From Pseudomonas pergaminensis (lineage in GTDB: Bacteria > Pseudomonadota > Gammaproteobacteria > Pseudomonadales > Pseudomonadaceae): a DNA stretch of 64,000 nucleotides. Both the position numbers and the translations under genes were made by a program. Position 1 is the first letter of the stretch; each line of letters starts with the position of its first letter. The stretch lies in NCBI RefSeq assembly GCF_024112395.2, contig NZ_CP078013.2, positions 2,356,001 to 2,420,000 on the forward strand. Reading direction: 5' to 3'. Positions 1 through 8,602 of the stretch are shown one piece after another. Under the pieces are notes generated by a model. That model had not been told where the DNA came from, searched no databases, and saw nothing but the letters and a program-made list of their open reading frames with translations.

Positions 1-650
1 TGGCGGGCTTGGCCGCCAGTGTCGTCGGCACCGCCGGCAATGTGGTAGGTAAAGGTCTGTCGGCTGCCGGCAGCGGCATTGCTGCGGTAGCACCGGGCAT
101 TGGCGACAGCGTCAAGCAGCAGTTGAACGAGCAGGGCATCCAATTGGACTGGAACAGCCTGCAAGGCGAGTTGGACACCTTGCTCAAGCAAAGTGGCAAG
201 CCTGAACTGGACCCGGCCAACGTTGAACAGAAAACCGACCAGGCCGCCGCCGATGGCAAGCAGTCGGCGACCGCCGCAGCCAGCAACCCTGCCCAGGCTG
301 GCGATGCGTTGAAGCAATGGTTCGAACGCGTCAAGGCTTCCGGTGAGCCCGCGCTGAATGCAGCGGACAAAGACGCATTGGTCAATATCGTTGCGGCCCG
401 CACCGGCAAGAGCAAGGAAGAAGCGACCCAGATCGTCGACAACTACGCCCAGGCCTATCAGCAGGCCATGCAAAAAGTTGACGAACTGAAGCAACAGGCC
501 GAGCAGAAAGCCCGTAAAGCCGGCGAAGTCGCGGCCAAACAGCTCTCCCGTGCGGCCTGGAGCACCTTGGCCATGCTGTTGTTGGGCGCGGCCTTGAGCT
601 TCCTGGTGGGGCGCATGGCCCTGACCACGCGCCGAGTGCCGTTGGCTTAA
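1..650 (+). CDS. Partial membrane protein with Ala-rich coiled-coil body
   Basis: The reading frame is open to the left edge, so the true start lies outside the window. The visible 216 residues begin with a small-residue hydrophobic stretch (AASVVGTAGNVVGKG), continue as a Gln/Ala/Lys-rich hydrophilic part predicted to be helical (coiled-coil-like near residues 130-185), and end with one clear transmembrane helix (STLAMLLLGAALSFLVG) and a short basic tail. This suggests a tail-anchored envelope protein. I do not recognise the family and assign no function. Confidence 0.7.
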   Translation, partial: AGLAASVVGTAGNVVGKGLSAAGSGIAAVAPGIGDSVKQQLNEQGIQLDWNSLQGELDTLLKQSGKPELDPANVEQKTDQAAADGKQSATAAASNPAQAGDALKQWFERVKASGEPALNAADKDALVNIVAARTGKSKEEATQIVDNYAQAYQQAMQKVDELKQQAEQKARKAGEVAAKQLSRAAWSTLAMLLLGAALSFLVGRMALTTRRVPLA

Positions 651-749
651 CAATGCGTGCAGCAGGGACGCTGCTTTTCACTGGCAGCTAACATGCGAGT
701 GTCAGCATTCCAATACCCACCGGCAATGCCTGGCGATGCGTGATCGTGA

Positions 750-818
750 TTTTGATCTAGCTTTTGATCTAGCTTTTGATCTAGCTTTTGATCTGGCTTT
801 TGATCTGGCTTTTGATCT
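750..818. repeat. 12-bp tandem repeat (about 5.75 copies)
   Basis: The unit TTTTGATCTAGC (or TTTTGATCTGGC) repeats head to tail without gaps. On the other strand it reads GATCAAAAGCYA, the same tail found at the end of the related element near 18.6 kb. It therefore forms the variable tandem tail of the long repeat element that follows. Confidence 0.9.
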
Positions 819-1083
819 TAGGCGCCCCGTCAAACACGCTGGCCGGAATTCGACAGGGATTTGGGGGGTAAACCGGCAGGGATGCCGGTTTAGCCGCCCC
901 GCGCCATGGATGGCGCGTGGCGGCGGCCCCCAAATCCCTGTCGGATTACGGGCACACCGAGCCTAGGCGAGGTGCCGAGTGTTGGGGCAAGAGCCCTTTG
1001 CTTACTTTGGGGCTTTTCCAAAGTGAGCCGCCGTAAGGGCGGAACCCATAGCAGCCGTTACCCAAATAACGGATATGTACCCG
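819..1083 (-). repeat. Long intergenic repeat element, copy 1 (inverted)
   Basis: Read on the minus strand, this stretch matches the elements at 24046-24360 and 18405-18612. Shared blocks include the GCTGCTATGGGTTCCGCC-type start, CACTTTGGAAAAGCCCCAAAGTAAG, and a CCTCGCCTAGGCTC block. It carries a large hairpin with 17-bp perfect arms (851-867 and 927-943) around a second palindrome, GCGCCATGGATGGCGC. Short open frames across it look like repeat translation and are not called as genes. Confidence 0.75.
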
Positions 1084-1104
1084 GTCAGATCCAACATCCA
1101 GGTC

Positions 1105-1388
1105 GGCTGCCAGGCCGCCTTCGCAGGCAAGCCAGCTCCCACATTTGGATCGCGGGGCAACAGTTGGAGAGTGGTGGCTGCCAGGCCGCTTTCGCAGGCA
1201 AGCCAGCTCCCACATTTGGATCGCGGGGCGACAGTTGGAGAGTGGTGGCTGCCAGGCCGCCTTCGCAGGCAAGCCAGCTCCCACATTTGGATCGCGGGGC
1301 GACAGTTGGAGAGTGGTGGCTGCCAGGCCGCTTTCGCAGGCAAGCCAGCTCCCACATTTGGATCGCGGGGCAACAGTTGGAGAGTGGT
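1105..1388. repeat. REP array: four tandem 71-bp units
   Basis: Four nearly identical 71-bp units start at 1105, 1176, 1247 and 1318. Each holds a REP-like sequence (CGCAGGCAAGCCAGCTCCCA) and a spacer (GATCGCGGGGCAACAGTTGG). A diverged partial unit follows at about 1390-1430, up to the stop of the adaptor gene. Unit length and the palindromic core fit a REP cluster and not a CRISPR array. Confidence 0.9.
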
Positions 1389-1423
1389 CGGCTGTCAGGC
1401 CGTCATTTCCAGCAAGCCGGCTC

Positions 1424-2671
1424 CTACAAGGGATTTGTCTTCACGAAACCCGGTTTAAGGCCGAACACTTCCACGCCTTGGGCCGTCGCTTGCCCCGTGG
1501 TCACCTTCACCCGCTCCACCGGCTTATCCATCGCCTCGCGGTATTCGACCGTCTTATCCGCCCGAATCGCCTGGCTCGGAATCACAATCGCCTGCGCATT
1601 GTTGTACGTCACAATGGTCAACCGCGCGCTCATCCCCAGCCGCACCCGCTGCAACTGCTGCGGCGTGAGCCTGGGGATCGACAAGGTCACTGGAAACTGC
1701 GCGCTGCCCTGGCTGTCATTGGCAATCGCCAAGCCACTCACCACGCTCACCGAACCGGTCAGCCGCTCGCCATCAAAACCATCCCCCAGCACTTCCACGG
1801 CCTGGCCCTGGTGCAGCTGGTTAATATCCAACTCCGACACCTTGGCGACGATTTTCAGCCGTTCGATATTAGCCAGGCCGAACAGTACCTGACCCTGGCT
1901 GACCTTGCTGCCAGCCTGCACCGGGGCATTGTTGTTGCCGCCGCCCTGGGGTGACGTATTACCGGGCGGCGGCACCACGATCCCGGAGAATGGCGCTTTC
2001 ACTTCCTGGCCTTCGAGCAACCTGTGCAGGGCTTCGTATTTCACCGTGGCGTTGGTCAACTCCATATCGGCGATCTGGCGGTATTCGCCCTTGCCCTGGT
2101 CGATGGCCTGCTGCAGTTCGCTGCGGGCGGAGGCAAGGTCGAGCTGTTGCTGCTGGGTCTGTTGCTTGAGGTCGTCCAGTTCATTGCGCGGGATGATGCC
2201 GCGCTTGAACAGGTTTTCGCTTTCGGTGAGTTTGCGCTGGGTGTTGCCAGCGGTCATTTCAGCCGTGCGCAGGCTGCGGCGGGCGCGGCTGACAGCGGGG
2301 CTGCTGTCCCAGTCCTGCATCTCTTGCACGGTGCGCCGGGCCTTGAGCTGGGTGGAGAGGGCGTCGCGCAGTTGCACCTCCAGGGTCGCCGGGTCCATGC
2401 GCAACAGCACCTGGCCGGCTTCGACGCGCTGGCCTTGCTCCACCAGGTTGGCTTGCACATTGCCGTCGAAGGGGGCAGTGAGGGTGATGGTGGTGTCGGG
2501 CTCGATCTTGCCCACTAGGCCGATCTGGTGCACCAGCGCGTCGGGCTTGACGGCCAGCCACTGATCGGTGGCGCTGGCCGGGTCTGAAGCCGGGCTGCGC
2601 AGGGCCAGGCCTGCACCGCCCAGTAGCACGATCAACACAGCACCCAGCAGGCGTTTCTGATTAGTAGTCAT
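1424..2671 (-). CDS. Periplasmic adaptor (MacA/HlyD-like) of a tripartite exporter
   Basis: A 415-residue membrane-fusion protein. A single N-terminal membrane anchor (LLGAVLIVLLGGAGLAL, residues 8-24) precedes a biotinyl-lipoyl half-motif (APFDGNVQANLVEQGQRVEAG), a long alpha-helical hairpin (about residues 100-210), and a second lipoyl half (VKAPFSGIVVPP). Beta-barrel and membrane-proximal domains follow. It links the inner-membrane ABC permease to the outer-membrane factor. It is last in a four-gene operon (ATPase, permease, outer-membrane factor, adaptor) and overlaps the preceding gene by 11 bp. The substrate cannot be read from sequence; MacAB-like pumps export peptides, siderophores or macrolides. 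Confidence 0.9.
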   Translation of the reverse strand: MTTNQKRLLGAVLIVLLGGAGLALRSPASDPASATDQWLAVKPDALVHQIGLVGKIEPDTTITLTAPFDGNVQANLVEQGQRVEAGQVLLRMDPATLEVQLRDALSTQLKARRTVQEMQDWDSSPAVSRARRSLRTAEMTAGNTQRKLTESENLFKRGIIPRNELDDLKQQTQQQQLDLASARSELQQAIDQGKGEYRQIADMELTNATVKYEALHRLLEGQEVKAPFSGIVVPPPGNTSPQGGGNNNAPVQAGSKVSQGQVLFGLANIERLKIVAKVSELDINQLHQGQAVEVLGDGFDGERLTGSVSVVSGLAIANDSQGSAQFPVTLSIPRLTPQQLQRVRLGMSARLTIVTYNNAQAIVIPSQAIRADKTVEYREAMDKPVERVKVTTGQATAQGVEVFGLKPGFVKTNPL

Positions 2672-4139
2672 TGAGGGCGATTTCCCAACTTTCCAGCGTC
2701 ATGCCCAGGGTCAAGTCGAGCTGGGTCTGGGCGTTCAAATAAGCAATCAGCGCATTGAGCTGCGCGTTTTCGGCGTTGCGCAGGTCGGTCTCGTAGCTCA
2801 GCACCTGGAAGTTGGTGGAGCGCCCGGCACTGAGTTTTTCCCGCTCGATCTCGATCTTGCGCCGCGACAATTCAACCGCGCGCTGGGAGATTTCATATTG
2901 GCGCCAGCGGGTGCCGAGGTCGCGCACCACGTCGTTGACGCTGCGTTCCAGTTCCTGGCGCGCGTCGGTGATGCGGATCTCCTGGTCCTCCACATTCACC
3001 CGCGCGCGCACTTCGGCCTGGCGCGTGCTGATATCGCCGATGGGAATTTGCACCTGCACCCCAGCGTAGCTGTCCCAGGTGCGATTGTTGGAGCGGCCGG
3101 CATCGTTGTCGTAGGCGTCACGTATCTGGTTGGCGCCGGCCACCAGGTCCACCTGCCAGCGGCCGGAGTCCTTGGCGATCACCAGGTTAAGGTCAGCCTG
3201 CTGGCTGCCGAGCAAGGCGGCGAGATACTCCGGTTGCTGGGTCTGCGCGAGGTTGAAGGCCTGGCGCTTGTCGATCTGCATGGGCCTGGCCTCCAGGGCT
3301 TCGGTGGCGCGGATCGGCGTGGACAGGTCCAGGGCCAGCAGGCGCAGCAGGGCCAGGCGGCTGGTGTCCAGTTGGTTCTGCGCTTCTTCGACACCCAGTT
3401 GCTGGGTGGCGATATCGGCTTCGGTCTGGACGATTTCGAATTCGGCCATGCGCCCGGCACTGATCAGCGCCTTGTTCACTTCCAACAAGGTGCCGGAACG
3501 CTTGAGGGCATCCTGCACGATGCTCAGTTGCTCCTGGGCGCGCAGCAGTTCGCGGTAGGTGGCGATGATCTGGCTGATGGTCTGTGCCACGGTGGCCTTG
3601 AGGTTCAGGCGGTTGGCCTGCTCCGACAGCCGCGACAGGCGCAGCGGCGCGGTGGTGGCATCCCAGCCGGCACCGCGCAGCAGCGGTTGGATGATAGCCA
3701 GGTCCAGGCCGTCGCTGCGGTAGCGGCCGGCGCGGTCGGCGGTGTTCAGTTGCTGGGTCCAGGCCATGCTCAGGCGCGTGCCGTACTCGCCAAGCAGGCT
3801 GGTGGCCGGCGCCACGTTGGCATTGCGCGCGTTGTCGGCGGAGCCACGGGTGCTGCGGTAGTAACTGTTGAGGGTGAGCTTGGGGTTGAACACATCTTCG
3901 GCCACGCGCAGGTCGAATTTCTGCGCCACCCGTTGCAGGTACGCGCTGCGGATCGCCGGGTTGTTGCGCAGGCCCAGGTACACCGCATCGCCGAGCGTCA
4001 GGGTGGTGACCTGGGCATTCAGCGAGACACTGCGGTCGTAGCCGCTGCGCGTGGTGCTCGGCGCCGACGGTTTGATCACCACGTCGGCGGCCATGCCCGG
4101 TAGGCTGACCAGCACAAGCCACAGCAGCCACCTACTCAT
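2661..4139 (-). CDS. TolC-family outer-membrane factor
   Basis: 492 residues from the ATG at 4139, chosen because it gives a proper signal peptide (MSRWLLWLVLVSLPGMAA) and overlaps the permease stop by 8 bp. The body is helical with two TolC repeats: LTLGDAVYLGLRNNPAIRSAYLQ opens the first, and a Gln/Ala-rich coiled coil ends with FQVLSYETDLRNAENAQLNALIAYLNAQTQL-type residues typical of outer-membrane factors. It should form the outer-membrane and periplasmic channel for the adaptor and ABC genes of the same operon. A longer frame upstream overlaps the permease and reads as an Arg/Cys-rich shadow. Confidence 0.88.
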   Translation of the reverse strand: MSRWLLWLVLVSLPGMAADVVIKPSAPSTTRSGYDRSVSLNAQVTTLTLGDAVYLGLRNNPAIRSAYLQRVAQKFDLRVAEDVFNPKLTLNSYYRSTRGSADNARNANVAPATSLLGEYGTRLSMAWTQQLNTADRAGRYRSDGLDLAIIQPLLRGAGWDATTAPLRLSRLSEQANRLNLKATVAQTISQIIATYRELLRAQEQLSIVQDALKRSGTLLEVNKALISAGRMAEFEIVQTEADIATQQLGVEEAQNQLDTSRLALLRLLALDLSTPIRATEALEARPMQIDKRQAFNLAQTQQPEYLAALLGSQQADLNLVIAKDSGRWQVDLVAGANQIRDAYDNDAGRSNNRTWDSYAGVQVQIPIGDISTRQAEVRARVNVEDQEIRITDARQELERSVNDVVRDLGTRWRQYEISQRAVELSRRKIEIEREKLSAGRSTNFQVLSYETDLRNAENAQLNALIAYLNAQTQLDLTLGMTLESWEIALNDY

Positions 4140-5349
4140 CGCGCAGGGCCTCCACCGGCTGCAGCCGTGAGGCCGAGACCGCCGGGTAGATGCCGAAGAA
4201 CAGCCCGACCAGCAACGTACTGCCCACCCCCAGCGGCAAGGCGGCGACGGCCAGGGCAAACTCCCAGCCCGACAGCCAGGCATACAGCCAGGCGGCGGTC
4301 ATGCCCAGGACCGCGCCGCACAGTGCGCCAACGGCGGTGAGGGTCACGGCTTCGAGCAGGAACAGGTTGCGGATATCCCGCTGGCGCGCGCCCAGTGCCA
4401 TGCGGATACCGATCTCGCGACGCCGCTCCGACACGTTCATCAGCATCACGTTCATCACCCCCACGCCGCCACCCACCAGGGAGATCGCGCCGAGGGCCAG
4501 CAGCAGATAGGCGAAGGTGCGACTTTGCCGGGTCATGCCGTCGATCATTTGCTGGGGCACCTGGATGTCCGCATCGTGTTCGGGAAGCTGAGGACTCAAG
4601 GCGGCGGCTGCGTCCTTGGCAATTCGTTCCATGTCCTGGCCGGGTGTGGCGCGGATGATCACGTTGCCGATTTGCGGCGTGGCATAGATACGGCGCATGC
4701 CTTCGGCGGGGATGAACAGCGACTCGTTGGCCTGCACCGGCATCAGCATCGCTCGGGGCTGGTTGCGTAGGATGCCGACGATCAGGAACAGGTAGTCGTT
4801 GATGCGCACGCGGTCGCCCAGTTGCAGCGGGTCGCCTGGCGCTCCCAAGGCCTGGGCCAACTGATCGCCGATCACGCCGTAGGTTTCGTTGGCATCGAAG
4901 CTCGATAGGAAACGCCCCTTGTGCACCGCCAGGCGCATGGCGTCCTTGATGTCTGGCGTGCTGCCGACAAAGTTGGCGTTGACGGTCCGGCCATGAAACA
5001 CGATAGGCCCGCTGAATAACGTGAGGGCGCCGATATGGGCAATGCCCGGCACGGTCTGGCGTACCGCGTCCAGATCGAGGCGAGCGGGCATCGGGGCACT
5101 GCTGCCGCCTTTGGGCGGGAACTGGGCGATCAGGGTGTCGGTGCCCATGTCCTTGAAGATCATCGCGGCATCCACCGCCGCGTTGTGGCCGATATTGATC
5201 AGCGCCACCACCGACGAACTGCCGATCACGATCCCCAGCAATGCCAGGATCGAGCGCTTGCCCAGGGTGCGCAGGCTGATGAACGCTTCATGCAGCAGTT
5301 GGCTGAGGCTCTGTTCGACCCGCAGGCGGTTGTTTACCTGCTGGGTCAT
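4132..5349 (-). CDS. MacB-like ABC permease (separate from its ATPase)
   Basis: 405 residues from the ATG at 5349, which overlaps the ATPase stop as ATGA. Architecture is that of the MacB/FtsX permease: one N-terminal helix (RSILALLGIVIGSSSVVALI, about residues 32-51), a large periplasmic domain (about 60-270), then three C-terminal helices including GAISLVGGGVGVMNVMLM, with the conserved RRREIGIRMALGA segment before helix three. In classical MacB the ATPase is fused; here it is encoded separately at 5346-6053. It acts as a mechanotransducing permease with the adaptor and outer-membrane factor downstream. Confidence 0.9.
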   Translation of the reverse strand: MTQQVNNRLRVEQSLSQLLHEAFISLRTLGKRSILALLGIVIGSSSVVALINIGHNAAVDAAMIFKDMGTDTLIAQFPPKGGSSAPMPARLDLDAVRQTVPGIAHIGALTLFSGPIVFHGRTVNANFVGSTPDIKDAMRLAVHKGRFLSSFDANETYGVIGDQLAQALGAPGDPLQLGDRVRINDYLFLIVGILRNQPRAMLMPVQANESLFIPAEGMRRIYATPQIGNVIIRATPGQDMERIAKDAAAALSPQLPEHDADIQVPQQMIDGMTRQSRTFAYLLLALGAISLVGGGVGVMNVMLMNVSERRREIGIRMALGARQRDIRNLFLLEAVTLTAVGALCGAVLGMTAAWLYAWLSGWEFALAVAALPLGVGSTLLVGLFFGIYPAVSASRLQPVEALRDE

Positions 5350-6053
5350 AGGCAACCGGCCTCTTGCACCACACCGTTGCGCACCAGGATCTTGCGTTCC
5401 AGGCGCTCGGCAATGTGCGGGTCGTGGGTGACGATGATCAGCGTGACCTGTTGCTCGCGGTTCAGCCCCAGCAACAGGTCCATGATCTCCTGGGCCGTGG
5501 TGCTGTCGAGGTTGCCGGTGGGCTCATCCGCCAGGATCACCGAGGGCTTGCCCACCAATGCCCGCGCGATGGCCACGCGTTGGCGTTGGCCACCAGAGAG
5601 ATCGGCGGGGCGATGGTGGGCGCGGTCGGCCAGGCCGACTTGCTCAAGCATGCGCAAGGCTTGTTCCACGGATTCATGCCGCGATACGCCGCGATAGCTC
5701 AAGGGCAGGGCGACGTTATCCAAGGCGCTGAGGCGTGGCAGCAGGTTGAAACTCTGGAACACGAAGCCGATTTGCTGGTTGCGGATCGCCGCCAGTTGGT
5801 CGGGCGTGGCATTGAAAATATCGTGGCCGGCAAAGTGGTACTGGCCGCAGTTGGGCAGGTCGAGCAGGCCAAGGATATTGAGCAGGGTACTTTTGCCGGA
5901 CCCGGACGCGCCGAGGATGCCGCAGCTGTCGCCGCTGGCGATGGACAGGCAGACATCATTAAGAATGGACAGGTGTTGCCCGGCCAGCTGATAGCTTTTG
6001 CCGATGCCTTGCAGTGAAATCAAGCCTGGGTGCGCGGGGGTATCTGTCATCAT
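5346..6053 (-). CDS. ABC transporter ATPase (LolD/MacB-like)
   Basis: 235 residues. It has Walker A GASGSGKST, a Q-loop (FVFQSFNLLPRLS), the signature LSGGQRQR, Walker B VILADEPTGNLD and the switch histidine IIVTHD, so it should be catalytically competent. This is the first gene of the exporter operon. The start ATG at 6053 (a second ATG follows at 6050) sits after a 356-bp divergent intergenic region shared with a TetR regulator, which probably controls the operon. Confidence 0.93.
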   Translation of the reverse strand: MMTDTPAHPGLISLQGIGKSYQLAGQHLSILNDVCLSIASGDSCGILGASGSGKSTLLNILGLLDLPNCGQYHFAGHDIFNATPDQLAAIRNQQIGFVFQSFNLLPRLSALDNVALPLSYRGVSRHESVEQALRMLEQVGLADRAHHRPADLSGGQRQRVAIARALVGKPSVILADEPTGNLDSTTAQEIMDLLLGLNREQQVTLIIVTHDPHIAERLERKILVRNGVVQEAGCL

Positions 6054-6160
6054 GACTACGCCTTCAGTCTCGACGGTGCCGTGCTGCCCCGGAAAAGCCT
6101 TTTTACAATTTCGGGAGCCACCTGGTAAGCGTCACGGACTGGTTTTATTTCTTGTTTTTA

Positions 6161-6171
6161 AAATATTGTTT
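6161..6171 (+). promoter_or_regulatory. Candidate TetR operator, exporter side
   Basis: AAATATTGTTT occurs here. Its exact reverse complement AAACAATATTT occurs at 6383-6393, just before the TetR start. The flanks are AT-rich. A pair of identical motifs in one divergent region suggests binding sites for the TetR protein encoded at 6410. Confidence 0.45.
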
Positions 6172-6382
6172 GAATACTAACCGTGTTCCAGCGCCTTCGC
6201 CAGCCATGGATATAGAGCGGTTTCATCCTTTGAAACGATTTCTTCAACGCGCCAGCAGGCCACTCACAAACCTTTCGACTAGCCTCAGCGCGCCCGGCTG
6301 CAAAGGCTTTCGATCATATGGCGGTGTGTCACTACTTGCTTTCGGACGAAGGCCCCGGTATAAAAAATCAAATTATTTTTTA

Positions 6383-6393
6383 AAACAATATTT
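6383..6393 (-). promoter_or_regulatory. Candidate TetR operator, autoregulatory side
   Basis: AAACAATATTT lies 17 bp upstream of the TetR start codon and is the exact reverse complement of 6161-6171. Its position over the likely promoter or leader fits autorepression. Confidence 0.45.
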
Positions 6394-6409
6394 CCCACGT
6401 GGAACTTCT

Positions 6410-7165
6410 ATGGTCGCGAAGAAAGTCAGCGCTCCAAACATTACCAAGACTCGACTGCTGGATGCGACAGAGGCTCTCTTCATAAAGTACGGATACGACG
6501 CGGTTTTGTTGCGGCAGATTACCGAGCGTGCCCAGGTCAACCTGGCGGCGGTGAACTACCACTTCGGGGACAAGGATTCCCTGATGCAAACCCTGCTCAA
6601 GCAGCGCCTGGAGCCGCTCAACGAGCAGCGCCTGGAACTGTTGGCCCGCTGCGAGGCCGAGTCCGATGGCCCGTTGGACTGCGACACCTTGCTTGGCGTG
6701 CTGTTCGCCCCGGCCATGGGCCTGGAGCGCAGCGACCCGGCCAGCGCCAGTGGGGAAGGGCGCTCGTTCATCCGTTTCCTGGGGCGGGTGTACAGCGACA
6801 CCTCGCCGTTTATCCAGGAATACCTCAAGGTGCATTACCAGCCGGTGTTCCAGCGCTTCTTCGAAGCCTTCGCCCTGGCCCTGCCGGACCTGCCGCGCAA
6901 TGAACTGGGGGTGCGCCTGCAATTTGCCCTCAAGGCGATTTCCGGGGTGATGGCCGGCACTGAACTGCGCCTGCTGATGAACTCCATGAGCCTGGGCCGC
7001 CCGGCCACGGATGCGGAGGTGATGGCCAAGTTGATCACTCTGGTGTCGGCGGCGATTCGCGTGCCGCAGCAAAGCCCGGAAGCCGAAAACGCGCTGGCGA
7101 GGGTGCTGGATACCCAGCGCGCCATTCGCGAGCAGGCGGCTCCTGCCAGCAAAGCCGCACGCTGA
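6410..7165 (+). CDS. TetR-family transcriptional regulator
   Basis: 251 residues from the ATG at 6410 (the longer frame upstream runs through the promoter). The N-terminal helix-turn-helix is typical: TKTRLLDATEALFIKYGYDA followed by QVNLAAVNYHFGDKDSLMQ. The NLAAVNYHFG recognition helix and long C-terminal ligand domain resemble the PsrA-like subgroup, whose ligands are often fatty-acid derived. That ligand link is family knowledge and is not visible in the sequence. Placed divergently from the exporter operon, it is the likely repressor. Confidence 0.92.
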   Translation: MVAKKVSAPNITKTRLLDATEALFIKYGYDAVLLRQITERAQVNLAAVNYHFGDKDSLMQTLLKQRLEPLNEQRLELLARCEAESDGPLDCDTLLGVLFAPAMGLERSDPASASGEGRSFIRFLGRVYSDTSPFIQEYLKVHYQPVFQRFFEAFALALPDLPRNELGVRLQFALKAISGVMAGTELRLLMNSMSLGRPATDAEVMAKLITLVSAAIRVPQQSPEAENALARVLDTQRAIREQAAPASKAAR

Positions 7166-7170
7166 TACCT

Positions 7171-7196
7171 GTAGGCGCCGGCTTGCCGACGCCTAC
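7171..7196. repeat. Single REP hairpin
   Basis: GTAGGCG and CGCCTAC arms surround a CCGGCTTGCCGA core. It lies 5 bp downstream of the TetR gene, where it may also help end transcription. Confidence 0.6.
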
Positions 7197-7230
7197 AGCG
7201 ACGGTGGGAGTGGCTGAGCGAAAATCAGGC

Positions 7231-7259
7231 AAAAAAAAGCCCGCTGGGGCGGCGGGCTT
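7231..7259 (-). terminator. Rho-independent terminator for the FUSC gene
   Basis: Read on the minus strand, the stem AAGCCCGC/GCGGGCTT with a 7-nt loop is followed by eight T residues. It lies about 125 bp past the stop of the FUSC-family gene. Confidence 0.85.
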
Positions 7260-7384
7260 GATGTGCAACATTTGTAACGGATGAGGCTTCACCCTACGTC
7301 TCGGGATGTGAATAAAACGTGAAAAATATGTAAGGGAAAGTGTGAAAGTATTTTTCTTGGTAAAAACCCCAACGGCCCACCTTT

Positions 7385-8452
7385 CTAGATCTTCCAATGC
7401 CCGGCGCTTTTCGCCAGGCGCTGGCGCATCGCATCCACGTTTGCTGCCAGTTGCACCGTCAACAACCGGTATCCGTCCAGCGCGCTGTACACCGGCGCAT
7501 CCAGCGTAGGTTCGGTGCCGTTGATGTGACTGGGCCGCTCCAACCGCTCCGTCACACCCGACTTCAACGCCCGTGCCATTCCCACCAGTTGCACGCGAAT
7601 CTGCCGATGCTCGGCCCTCAACATCACTTGCATTCGCGCCATCGCCTGCTCATCCCGTGGATCGGGGCGGGTATTGCCAAGAATCTCCAGGGTGCTGATA
7701 CACATGCGCAGGTGGCGCTGGATCGCGTCCAGCTCCGTCATCGAAATGCGAACTTCCTTGGACACCGACGGCATCAATGAGCGCAGTTGCAACATCGCCG
7801 CATTCAAGCGGTTGAGCAGTTTCAGGTGTTCGTCATCGGTGACCGACTGGCCATTGATGATCCGGCTGTAGATCGCCGCGCAGTCGCGCAAAGCGCTGGC
7901 CAGGTTGTAGCGCCACGAGTACACCGCATACAGCGGCAGGGCGAAGGAGAAGGCCAAGGCCAGGACGATGCCGATCAGGATGTCGACGGTGCGCCACAGG
8001 CCGTCCGAGATCGGGTTGTCGCCGTGCCCGGCAACGATAAACACCGTGATCGCTGACAGCAGCGCGATGTAGCCGCCTTTGCCGATGGCGTGGTAGGAAA
8101 AGAACCCGCACACCGCCGACATCAACAGGTAGGTCAGGAACGGCTGGCCGAAGTAAGCCTGTTGCACCACCAGCAGCAAACCGACGCTGGCGCCGATCAA
8201 GGTACCGTAGGCGCGCTCCACGGCTTTCTTGCCGATATTGCCGTGGTGCTGCAACCCGCCTATCACGATCAACATGGTCACCGACGCCCACTCACCGTGG
8301 GGCAGGTTGATGCCGGTGGTCAGCAGGATCGTCGCCAGCAAACCGATGGACACGCGCACGGCGTGAATCAACTTGGCATGGCGATAGCGGCGGTAGGGGT
8401 CGAGCAAGGGGCGTAGCAGGCGCCGGGCAAACAGAGGTAGGTGCAGATTCAT
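7385..8452 (-). CDS. FUSC-family inner-membrane protein (YccS/aromatic-acid-exporter-like)
   Basis: 355 residues from the ATG at 8452, preferred over an upstream frame that runs into a REPIN. About six hydrophobic helices fill residues 30-190 (for example VSIGLLATILLTTGINL and IDILIGIVLALAFSFALPLY-type segments), followed by a long cytoplasmic helical domain. ERAYGTLIGASVGLLLV matches the conserved GT-G segment of FUSC proteins (AaeB, YccS). The family exports aromatic acids or is of unknown role; the substrate here is unknown. Confidence 0.82.
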   Translation of the reverse strand: MNLHLPLFARRLLRPLLDPYRRYRHAKLIHAVRVSIGLLATILLTTGINLPHGEWASVTMLIVIGGLQHHGNIGKKAVERAYGTLIGASVGLLLVVQQAYFGQPFLTYLLMSAVCGFFSYHAIGKGGYIALLSAITVFIVAGHGDNPISDGLWRTVDILIGIVLALAFSFALPLYAVYSWRYNLASALRDCAAIYSRIINGQSVTDDEHLKLLNRLNAAMLQLRSLMPSVSKEVRISMTELDAIQRHLRMCISTLEILGNTRPDPRDEQAMARMQVMLRAEHRQIRVQLVGMARALKSGVTERLERPSHINGTEPTLDAPVYSALDGYRLLTVQLAANVDAMRQRLAKSAGHWKI

Positions 8453-8496
8453 CGGTATTAAAGTGGCCTCGATTGTATGAATGTGCGCGATCAAAT

Positions 8497-8583
8497 GTGG
8501 GAGCGGGCTCGCTCGCGAATACGGTGGGTCAGCCAATACATCCGCTGCTGGTACACCGCATTCGCGAGCAAGCCCGCTCCCAC
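8497..8583. repeat. REPIN (inverted REP pair)
   Basis: Two inverted REP sequences, GTGGGAGCGGGCTCGCTCGC (from 8497) and its near-perfect complement ending at 8583, surround a roughly 40-bp spacer. The pair lies between the 3' end of the aldehyde dehydrogenase gene and the 5' end of the FUSC gene. Confidence 0.9.
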
Positions 8584-8602
8584 AATGTGTTTGGCGCCGT
8601 TC

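Larger units (their letters stand above)
6054..6409. other. Divergent promoter region (exporter operon / TetR)
   Basis: No gene is seen here. The stretch is AT-rich at both ends and GC-neutral in the middle. It carries two inverted copies of one 11-bp motif, described separately, and presumably both divergent promoters. Confidence 0.6.

Noticed and set aside
1105..1388. Tandem 71-bp array considered as CRISPR
   Set aside because: Units are near identical along their whole length, so no unique spacers exist, and no cas genes lie nearby. They match the REP core.
2898..4103. 401-codon plus-strand frame opposite the outer-membrane factor
   Set aside because: Antisense shadow of a GC-rich gene, with no domain.
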